DNA of 7,563 bases from the NCBI GenBank assembly GCA_029861825.1, contig JAOTYN010000201.1, forward strand, positions 1 through 7,563. The letters are read 5' to 3'. Made by a program: the position numbers and the translations under genes. The notes beneath the pieces are model-generated. The model had not been told where the DNA came from. It worked only from the letters and a program-made list of their open reading frames with translations, and did not search any database. This stretch comes from Cyclobacteriaceae bacterium (GTDB lineage: Bacteria > Bacteroidota > Bacteroidia > Cytophagales > Cyclobacteriaceae). The stretch's first letter is position 1, and every line of letters starts with the position of its first letter. Below, in pieces: positions 1-5,961 of this stretch.

Positions 1-952
1 TATGCTTGTTACTGATGCGCCCTTGCCCTACTAATTCAATCTCCCTTTTCACGTTTCTAGGGGTAATTTCGACGGTGGCGGTTGAGGAATTGTTCCCTGC
101 CGATGCTAGTATGGTGTAAGTGCCGGGTTTTTCAGCCACAAAGCGGCCATCAGGCAACACAATAGCGGAAGCTCCAGACCCGTCTTCAGCTACCACTCCA
201 CTGACTGTGAATAGAACAGTTATGTCATCCACCGTTTTTCCACTTTTATCAAAAGCGGTAGCATTTAAGCTTACTACGTCTCCTGTTCGGGCGGAAGTAG
301 TTGAAAGTTGCAAGGTCAAGCTTTCTACGGGATTCTTCAATACTTTGAACTGTACGGTAGAAGTTATATCACCAGCATTCATAATGAGACTGGCGTTGCC
401 AGGTTCTCCCGCATATAGGTGTCCCAGAGCATCAATTCTGGCTACTTTAGGATTGGAAGATTTAAGTTGTACGTTCTCGGAGGGAGCGGAGAGCCCCATT
501 TCGTCGGTGGCTTTCAGATTCAGCTTGAAAGAGGTGCCGCTGTAAATCTTGGTTGGGAAATCTTCCAATTCCAGCTTGGCGATCTTTTTGTTAATAACCC
601 GTAACTGAACGTATTTTTTAGCAAATGCCTCTCCTTCTTCACCAGGCCGGATCACGATAAGATTGTAACTTCCTGGTACCATACCAGTGACATTTCCTAC
701 GGAATCCACCAGGGCACCACTGCTGGGCACAAATCCTTCTTGCCTTAAAATGGTGAAGAACTGTTTGCCGTCGGCCAGTAGGTTCCCTTCTTGGTCTACC
801 GCCTTTACCTGGAGGGCAGCGGTTTGCCCCACTTCAAGTACCAGAGGTTCCTGGTCAATTTTTAAGATCACCTGTTTCTTTTGGGCTATTACAGGTTGAA
901 AACTGAAAGCTATCAGAACAGCAATGGCAATTAATCGGGTTGATGTTTTCAT
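1..952 (-). CDS. Secreted Ig-like (BIG2-type) domain protein, probable LVIVD-repeat family, 3' end outside window
   Basis: An open frame runs without a stop from an ATG at 952-950 to the left edge, giving 317 codons; the C-terminus is missing. Residues 1-23 form a Sec signal peptide (short basic start, hydrophobic core, QPVIA then QKK), so the product is exported. Three consecutive beta-rich Ig-like segments follow at about residues 28-120, 122-205 and 208-297. The second is the clearest BIG2-like unit (SSNPKVARIDALGHLYAGEPG), and the third repeats the pattern with LPDGRFVAEKPGTYTILASAG. The last visible stretch (ITPRNVKREIELVGQG) resembles the linker that, in Bacteroidota and related phyla, leads into a C-terminal LVIVD-repeat beta-propeller. 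That continuation is an inference from family memory. The gene follows the YfiT-like gene by 24 nt with no terminator visible, so it is probably the distal visible operon gene. There is no Shine-Dalgarno sequence. Its biochemical role is unknown; adhesion or surface display is a guess. Confidence 0.85.
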   Translation of the reverse strand, partial: MKTSTRLIAIAVLIAFSFQPVIAQKKQVILKIDQEPLVLEVGQTAALQVKAVDQEGNLLADGKQFFTILRQEGFVPSSGALVDSVGNVTGMVPGSYNLIVIRPGEEGEAFAKKYVQLRVINKKIAKLELEDFPTKIYSGTSFKLNLKATDEMGLSAPSENVQLKSSNPKVARIDALGHLYAGEPGNASLIMNAGDITSTVQFKVLKNPVESLTLQLSTTSARTGDVVSLNATAFDKSGKTVDDITVLFTVSGVVAEDGSGASAIVLPDGRFVAEKPGTYTILASAGNNSSTATVEITPRNVKREIELVGQGRISNKH

Positions 953-976
953 AATTAGATTACGTTAGTTTATTGA

Positions 977-1519
977 TTACCAACCGTATTGTTTTTTGGT
1001 ATTGGCAATATGGGCTAAATGGTGATTGCAGTGCCAGGCATATAAGGCCAAGTTTACATATAAAGGTACTTTTTTATTGGTTTCCGGATGTATAAAAGCT
1101 TTCGACCATTCTTCGTCTGAGATGTTCCTTAATAAACAAACCCACCTCTGATGCAGTCCATGTAAATGCTGCAAGGAAATTTCTACAGAGGCCGTACGCG
1201 CGTCCTCCAACGACGCCCAGACCTTTTCATCGTATGCTTTTATTAGGGGTTCGTTTTCTGTCAGGGCCCACTTAAATCGTATATAGCTGTGGCTATGGCT
1301 GTCCGCAAGGTGGTGTACTACCTGTCGGAGGGTCCAGCCTTCAGGGCGGTAGGGTGTATCCAGCTGTTGGACATTCAAACCTGCTACCTCCGCTTCAAGC
1401 CGGACCGGCAACGCTTCTATCTCGGAGATATAAGCCGGCCTGTCTGTTGCGCTTACCCGCATAGGATACCTGAATTTGCCTATGGGAAAACGTAATTTTT
1501 CCAGTTCTTCAGTATTCAT
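977..1519 (-). CDS. YfiT/BstA-like DinB-fold protein, putative bacillithiol S-transferase or metal-dependent hydrolase
   Basis: The complete 180-residue product has no signal peptide and is expected in the cytoplasm. It has the hallmarks of the YfiT branch of the DinB/YfiT four-helix-bundle superfamily: RPEGWTLRQVVHHLADSH at residues 58-75, SYIRFKWALTE at 78-88, KAYDEKVWA at 94-102, and LALYAWHCNHHLAHI at 157-171. Bacillus subtilis YfiT binds metal through three histidines; by eye these correspond to His70, His163 and His167, all present. Length matches the family. Members include BstA, which joins bacillithiol to electrophiles; older annotation calls them putative metal-dependent hydrolases. 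The true thiol here is unknown, although some Bacteroidota make bacillithiol. The ATG lies 2 nt after the gamma-glutamyltransferase stop codon, so translation is probably coupled. That neighbour suggests, without proving, a link to low-molecular-weight thiol turnover or detoxification. Confidence 0.9.
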   Translation of the reverse strand: MNTEELEKLRFPIGKFRYPMRVSATDRPAYISEIEALPVRLEAEVAGLNVQQLDTPYRPEGWTLRQVVHHLADSHSHSYIRFKWALTENEPLIKAYDEKVWASLEDARTASVEISLQHLHGLHQRWVCLLRNISDEEWSKAFIHPETNKKVPLYVNLALYAWHCNHHLAHIANTKKQYGW

Positions 1520-1521
1520 AA

Positions 1522-3234
1522 TTAATATCCCATGGCAGTATTATCACCTCGACTATCAGCAGCTCCTTCTAAACCTTGATCTGTTACCATAATACAGTCC
1601 ATTCGTCCTATTTCGCTCCTCGGTTTCATTACATGTCCCATGGTGCTTAACTCACTTAGAGTAGCGCTATCAAGGGCATTTACTTCATAATAAACCTCAT
1701 CCGGTAGCCATTGATGATGAAACTTTTTAGCATTAACCGCTTCTTGCATGGTCATACCATGATCGATTACGTTAAGTATGGTTTGAAAAACCGAGGTGAT
1801 GATGGTACTCCCACCTGGAGTGCCCACCACCATATAAAGTGTATCGTTCTTTTCCACAATAGTAGGGGTCATGGAGCTAAGCATACGTTTTTCAGGCGCA
1901 ATGGAGTTAGCTTGGGCTCCCACCAGCCCGAACATATTGGGTATTCCGGCTTTTACACTAAAATCGTCCATTTCGTTATTGAGCAGGAAACCGGCTCCCT
2001 TGACTACCACTTTACTTCCGAAACTGCCATTTAAAGTAGTTGTAACAGAAGCGGCATTACCCAGGGCATCCACTATACTAAAATGAGTGGTTTCCATACT
2101 TTCAATAATTTCGACATGACCTTCCTTTATATCTTGGGAGGATGTTTTGCGATCGTAACTAATACTGGAATATCTTTCGGTTAAGTAGTTGTGATCTAAC
2201 AACATATCAATAGGAACTTCATAAAAATCCGGATCTCCTAAATGAGTAGCGCGATCGGCATATACCCTGCGCTCTAATTCCGTCATTAAATGAATGGTCT
2301 TGGGTTGATTGAAACCCCAGCTTTCAATATCATGGGGTTCAACCCCAGCTAAAAGTTGTAAGATTGCGATGCCTCCACTGGAAGGAAGCCCCATGGTGAT
2401 AATCTTATGAGAACGATAATGGCCTACTATGGGCTGGCGCCATACTGCTTGATAATTTTGCAGGTCTTCCAGTGTAATAAGACCGCCACCTCTTTGCATC
2501 TCTTCCACGATCAGCTGGGCGGTAGTTCCATCATAGAATCCAGCTCGCCCCTGGTCCCGGATGAGCGTCAGTGTTTGTCCCAGATCCGGGTAGAATACGG
2601 TATCGCCGGGTTTCCAGGGTTGTTCATTTTGCAAATGTGTCCTGTGTTCATTCACAAGCGCAAAATTTTCCTGGTGTTCATTGAATTTGCTGGCTTCTTT
2701 TTCCGTAAGGATTACCCCACCCAGGGCCAGATCAATAGCGGGTTGTACCAATGATTTGAAAGGCATACTGCCCAATTTCTGGTGTATTTTGATCATGCCA
2801 TCGACAGTGCCGGGAACTCCAGCGGCCAGATGTCCAAGAGTACTGAGATTCTCTATAACCTCCTGGTTTTCGTCTAAATACATATCTTTATGTGCCTGCA
2901 AGGGAGCCATCTCCCGAAAATCCAGACTTCCAATGTTTCCATCATGCTGCCGATAAACCAAAAACCCCCCTCCACCAATATTCCCGGCCCGAGGATAGAC
3001 CACCGCCAGTGCTAGTTGCACCGCAATAGCCGCATCAAAGGCATTTCCACCACTTTTCAAGATATCAACACCTACCTGAGTGGCTGCAGGGTGAGCAGTA
3101 CTTACCATTGCCTGCTTCCCCATAACCCCATACACGGGTGGGTGAATGTCTGGGGTGGCCTGCTTCTGACAACCTGCAAAGATCAGTAGAATGACTGCCA
3201 AACTTTGTATTAAATAAATACGGAAATTGCTCAT
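1522..3234 (-). CDS. ggt: Gamma-glutamyltransferase (gamma-glutamyl transpeptidase), lipoprotein form
   Basis: This 570-residue product is a full-length gamma-glutamyltransferase, an Ntn hydrolase that cleaves gamma-glutamyl bonds (for example in glutathione) and transfers the glutamyl group to water or amino acids/peptides. Residues 1-22 end in a lipobox (FAGC, Cys22), so it should be membrane-anchored outside the cytoplasm. Autocleavage should occur before Thr382 in ETTHFS, the future catalytic nucleophile. Aligned by eye with the E. coli enzyme, the active-site set is intact: Arg107 (DFREMAP), Thr400 and Asn402 (TLN), Glu421 and Asp424 (NNEMDDFS), Ser453-Ser454 (MLSSMTPT), and Gly474-Gly475 (GTPGGS). 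The lid-loop region after MDDFS is also present. The large subunit would be about residues 22-381 and the small one 382-570. The start ATG overlaps the upstream peptidase stop by one base (TAATG), a typical arrangement for translational coupling. No frameshift or missing key residue is seen. Confidence 0.97.
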   Translation of the reverse strand: MSNFRIYLIQSLAVILLIFAGCQKQATPDIHPPVYGVMGKQAMVSTAHPAATQVGVDILKSGGNAFDAAIAVQLALAVVYPRAGNIGGGGFLVYRQHDGNIGSLDFREMAPLQAHKDMYLDENQEVIENLSTLGHLAAGVPGTVDGMIKIHQKLGSMPFKSLVQPAIDLALGGVILTEKEASKFNEHQENFALVNEHRTHLQNEQPWKPGDTVFYPDLGQTLTLIRDQGRAGFYDGTTAQLIVEEMQRGGGLITLEDLQNYQAVWRQPIVGHYRSHKIITMGLPSSGGIAILQLLAGVEPHDIESWGFNQPKTIHLMTELERRVYADRATHLGDPDFYEVPIDMLLDHNYLTERYSSISYDRKTSSQDIKEGHVEIIESMETTHFSIVDALGNAASVTTTLNGSFGSKVVVKGAGFLLNNEMDDFSVKAGIPNMFGLVGAQANSIAPEKRMLSSMTPTIVEKNDTLYMVVGTPGGSTIITSVFQTILNVIDHGMTMQEAVNAKKFHHQWLPDEVYYEVNALDSATLSELSTMGHVMKPRSEIGRMDCIMVTDQGLEGAADSRGDNTAMGY

Positions 3235-5591
3235 TAAGGCTCTTTTAAATGCATTTCAAATAATTGGAATATCCGCCGGTATTCGTCGTACCAACTGCTG
3301 GGTTCCTGAAAGCCATGTCCTTCCATGGGAAATACGGCCAGTTCCCAGTTCTCTTTTTTAAGTTCGATTAATCTTTGTGAGAGTCTAACTACATCCTGGA
3401 ACTGTACATTGCGATCTACCATGCCATGTAGCATGAGTAAAGCTCCCTTTAATCCTCCTGCATGGTAAATAGGCGAACTCTTCACGAAAGCCAGACTATC
3501 GTCGGAAGGTTGATTCAATATATTAGCAGTGTACGGGTGATTGTAATGAGCCCAGTCCGTAACGGATCGCAATGCGGCTCCTGCAGCAAAAACATCCGGT
3601 TCCGTAAACATGGCCATTAAGGTTATGAACCCGCCATAAGAGCCCCCATAAATACCCATTCTTTGGGGATCAATCTGATATTTCTCCACTAAATAGCCTG
3701 CGCCGTCGATCTGATCGCTAAGGTCTTTGCCTCCCATGAACTGATATATCCCTGTGCGCCAATCGCGTCCGTAACCCGCACTCCCTCGGTAGTCAATGTC
3801 CAATACGGTATACCCATGGTCGACCAAGAAATTGTGAAACATATATTCTCGGTAGTAACCGCTCCACCATTTATGAGCATTTTGGAGATAACCCGCTCCA
3901 TGTACGAATACCACGGCTGCTCCGTTTGACTTATCCGGTGGTGGTAAATATAGTCTGGCCGGGACCATAGCCCCATCGGCAGCCTGGAATTTGATGTATT
4001 TGGGCGTTCTCCAGGGATAGGCTTTAAATTCAGCAGATTGGGATTGGGTAATACGTTGAGACTTCGAGTCTTTTAGATTGGCCTTCAAATATAATTCCCA
4101 GGGTTGATTGGCCTGACTGCTTAGAATGGCCAATTGTTTTTCATCCGGTGACAGCCTTACATCATTTCGGCCAGGCATATCGGTCAGCTTGGTAGACTTT
4201 CCTCCTTTAAGGGGCATGCTGTAAAAGTGTCGCTCCCCTGGATGCGTTTCATTTGAGGTGTAATACCATTGAGTTTTGTCCAGCGACACTTTCGGATTAA
4301 AGATCTCAAAATTGCCTTTGGTCAAGGCTCTGGACTTTTTAGTGCGGGTATTCATGGTGTATAAGTGACTGAATCCCGTTTTTTCGGACTGAAACCATAT
4401 GGTTTGATTATCGGGCAGCCAGCCTATAGCCGGGTTATTAAAAAGATAGCCGATCCCCGGGCCTTGTACCCAAGCCACATCCGTCTGACGGTCCAGCAAC
4501 TCCAAATCTCCATTGGTTAGGTCTAGCAGACAAATCCACCGGTCCTTGTTATCCAAGGCGCGTAGTTGTACTAAAGCGTTCTTGCCGTCATCGGAGTAAA
4601 AGGGCCCATGCACTAATACTTCTCTTATATGATCAGGATCTTCACTGCGGGATCCGTCCGCTAAATTATAGACATCGTGAATACCTTCCAGATCCTTAAT
4701 ATTAAGATGATAGCTGGTATCTTCTTCAATGTGGTATATGCCGAACTTGTAGGAAGAAGCTAGATTACCCACTTTCGGCCTGGCATCCAATGATTTGGCA
4801 TATCCGCTTTCCGTTACGTAATCCATTACCTGCGTTCTGGGAGTTTCTTTATCGGTGGTTAGCCGATACGTTATAAAGGCTTCATGGGGGCCCAGAGTAA
4901 TTTGGCTTACACGATTTTTCCCTTTATAAATGGCCAAGGGCCTGGAAGTTTTGAGACGGTCAGTACGAGCTTTCTTTAAAGAATCCTTGCGATGCTTTTC
5001 CCGGAGGACCTCAAATAATCGCAATTGGTCATCCTTGAGCCACTGGTCGGAGGCCGACGGATTTTTGTCTGACGGTTTCTTACCGGATATAAACTGAGTT
5101 AATTGTTCCAGTTGGCCAGTTTGCAGGTGCCAGCTGAACAGTTGCTCATTTTCAGAAAACAATATCTTCTGGCCATTATGAGAGAAAGCAGGATTACTGG
5201 CGAAGCTTAAGGTTCTGGTTATCTGTTTAGTATTGCCTGATTTCAGATCAATAAGATATATGTCACCATTCTTACTGTAAACCGCCTGGCTACGCACCTT
5301 GTTAATAACGGGATCGGCATCGTATAAACTACGACGGGTTTCCCAAGGTACTTTTTGCACCTCTCCATTTGCTGCCAGAGTTTGATAAAGTGAATCCGCT
5401 TCAACGTTTTGCGGATTCCAGTTAAAATATACCAGTTTGCTGTCTACGCTCCAGCGCATGCTATTGGGTGAATGGCCTACCCATTCGTACCCCCTCATGA
5501 TATCTTCTAACTCCAGGGATTGGGCTGTAGTGGTAAGACTTAGATTACTGGCCCAGCAAATAGCAAGAAAGTAGTAAAAAAGGCTTTTCAT
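3234..5591 (-). CDS. Exported S9 family serine peptidase (prolyl oligopeptidase / DPP-IV-like)
   Basis: The 785-residue product starts with a Sec signal peptide (about residues 1-23, ending TTTA before QSLEL), so it acts in the periplasm or outside. Residues about 25-525 have the repeating beta-strand pattern of a DPP-IV-type propeller, with blade-like pieces such as DIYLIDLKSG, HLYTMNTRTKKSRALTKG and LSPDEKQLAIL. The C-terminal alpha/beta-hydrolase domain (about 530-785) carries the full catalytic triad: Ser651 in GGSYGGF, Asp726 in HGMVDRNV and His759 in MEGHGF. The oxyanion-side motif reads VFVHGAGY (561-568), an HG-type version rather than the DPP-IV Tyr type. The DPP-IV Asp-Trp-x-Tyr-Glu-Glu substrate-anchoring motif was not found; a charged helix-like stretch (about 184-215) occupies that part. 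Dipeptidyl exopeptidase activity is therefore not assured, and proline specificity cannot be read from the sequence. The start codon lies inside a strong inverted repeat. Confidence 0.95.
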   Translation of the reverse strand: MKSLFYYFLAICWASNLSLTTTAQSLELEDIMRGYEWVGHSPNSMRWSVDSKLVYFNWNPQNVEADSLYQTLAANGEVQKVPWETRRSLYDADPVINKVRSQAVYSKNGDIYLIDLKSGNTKQITRTLSFASNPAFSHNGQKILFSENEQLFSWHLQTGQLEQLTQFISGKKPSDKNPSASDQWLKDDQLRLFEVLREKHRKDSLKKARTDRLKTSRPLAIYKGKNRVSQITLGPHEAFITYRLTTDKETPRTQVMDYVTESGYAKSLDARPKVGNLASSYKFGIYHIEEDTSYHLNIKDLEGIHDVYNLADGSRSEDPDHIREVLVHGPFYSDDGKNALVQLRALDNKDRWICLLDLTNGDLELLDRQTDVAWVQGPGIGYLFNNPAIGWLPDNQTIWFQSEKTGFSHLYTMNTRTKKSRALTKGNFEIFNPKVSLDKTQWYYTSNETHPGERHFYSMPLKGGKSTKLTDMPGRNDVRLSPDEKQLAILSSQANQPWELYLKANLKDSKSQRITQSQSAEFKAYPWRTPKYIKFQAADGAMVPARLYLPPPDKSNGAAVVFVHGAGYLQNAHKWWSGYYREYMFHNFLVDHGYTVLDIDYRGSAGYGRDWRTGIYQFMGGKDLSDQIDGAGYLVEKYQIDPQRMGIYGGSYGGFITLMAMFTEPDVFAAGAALRSVTDWAHYNHPYTANILNQPSDDSLAFVKSSPIYHAGGLKGALLMLHGMVDRNVQFQDVVRLSQRLIELKKENWELAVFPMEGHGFQEPSSWYDEYRRIFQLFEMHLKEP

Positions 5592-5623
5592 ATCTTTGAG
5601 GCTAATGCTCGGAAAGATATGAA
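5587..5623 (-). promoter_or_regulatory. 11-bp perfect inverted repeat enclosing the S9 peptidase start codon
   Basis: Positions 5587-5597 and 5613-5623 are perfect reverse complements (TTCATATCTTT and AAAGATATGAA). On the minus strand, inside this stem, GAG pairs with CTC across a CC bulge, leaving a 7-nt loop (CATTAGC). The AUG of the peptidase (5591-5589) sits in the 3' arm, so folded mRNA would hide the start codon. On the minus strand a run of six T begins five bases past the stem (5581-5576); on the plus strand five T follow it directly (5624-5628). It could be a translational switch, an attenuator or a DNA-binding palindrome. TATCTTTC in the 5' arm also resembles the Bacteroidota -7 element TAnnTTTG, but no matching -33 TTG was found. 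Function is inferred; the repeat itself is directly seen. Confidence 0.5.
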
Positions 5624-5648
5624 TTTTTATAGCAGATTAAAAAGAACG

Positions 5649-5855
5649 CTAGTTCTGTACTTTTACTTTCTTAGTTCTCTTTTTTCCTTTGTCCTTTTGG
5701 GGATTGTAGGCCTTCTTTTTGGTTTTAGGTTTGATAACCGTGACGGTATTGTAGTCTTTCTTAGCACAACTGGTAAACGCCGGCATCATGATGAGGGCCA
5801 GGAATAGTACCAGCACACTTTTTCTAAAAGTACATGTCTTGAATAGAGAAACCAT
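5649..5855 (-). CDS. Small lysine-rich lipoprotein of unknown function
   Basis: This 68-residue product starts with a basic segment (KTCTFRKS), then a hydrophobic core (VLVLFLALIMMPA), then a lipobox-like FTSC with Cys30, which fits a lipoprotein signal. The predicted mature part is only 39 residues and contains 14 lysines and one arginine (IKPKTKKKAY, KGKKRTKK), so it is strongly basic and probably disordered. Small basic lipoproteins of this kind are common in Bacteroidota but have no defined role that I can name. It is preferred over the overlapping plus-strand frame because it has a coherent export signal and is co-oriented with four clear downstream genes. Its stop lies 57 nt before the peptidase start, with an inverted repeat between, so co-transcription is possible but not certain. 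The basic tail might contact peptidoglycan, lipopolysaccharide or RNA; this is only speculation. Confidence 0.7.
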   Translation of the reverse strand: MVSLFKTCTFRKSVLVLFLALIMMPAFTSCAKKDYNTVTVIKPKTKKKAYNPQKDKGKKRTKKVKVQN

Positions 5856-5961
5856 CTGAATGATAACCTTAAAAAGTGGATTTTATTTCCTAAGTAATTA
5901 AGTAAAAAAAGCTATATTTCTTTTTCCTAAATCACGTAAAAATACGCGTGAGCCATTGAAT
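5856..5961. promoter_or_regulatory. Divergent intergenic region with probable back-to-back promoters
   Basis: This 106-bp AT-rich gap lies between two genes read outwards, so it should hold a promoter for each. The Bacteroidota consensus is TTG near -33 and TAnnTTTG near -7. The best plus-strand -7 candidate is TATATTTC (5913-5920); the best minus-strand candidate is TAGCTTTT (5914-5907). Each mismatches at the last base, and neither has a clear TTG at the right distance, so the exact sites are tentative. The gap also holds two copies of TTTCCTAA (5886-5893 and 5923-5930), a tandem TAAGTAAT/TAAGTAAA (5891-5906), and an inverted pair TCACG/CGTGA (5932-5936 and 5947-5951). No Shine-Dalgarno sequence precedes either start. 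Confidence 0.45.

Noticed and set aside
120..545. Plus-strand 141-codon frame
   Set aside because: It lies wholly opposite the Ig-like gene, which reads continuously on the minus strand with a signal peptide and domain-like repeats. The plus-strand product is rich in Ser and Pro and shows no recognisable motif.
1711..2956. Several plus-strand frames of 71-115 codons
   Set aside because: All lie opposite the gamma-glutamyltransferase gene, whose active-site residues are complete. No domain or signal was recognised in them.
3689..3976. Minus-strand 95-codon frame in another phase inside the peptidase gene
   Set aside because: It overlaps the catalytic domain of the S9 peptidase in an alternate frame and shows no family motif.
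5576..5628. Intrinsic terminator between the small lipoprotein and the peptidase genes
   Set aside because: A T run follows the stem, but on the minus strand it is separated by five bases and lies inside the peptidase coding sequence; the stem is also AT-rich. On the plus strand the T run is directly adjacent, but no plus-strand gene ends there. A regulatory hairpin is the safer description.
5619..5807. Plus-strand 62-codon frame with a hydrophobic, membrane-like N-terminal half
   Set aside because: It is antisense to the small lipoprotein gene. Its hydrophobic part is the mirror of that gene's lysine codons (AAA/AAG read as TTT/CTT). Its ATG exists because the palindrome at 5587-5623 gives an ATG on both strands. 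The minus-strand frame has a proper lipoprotein signal and fits the operon direction.
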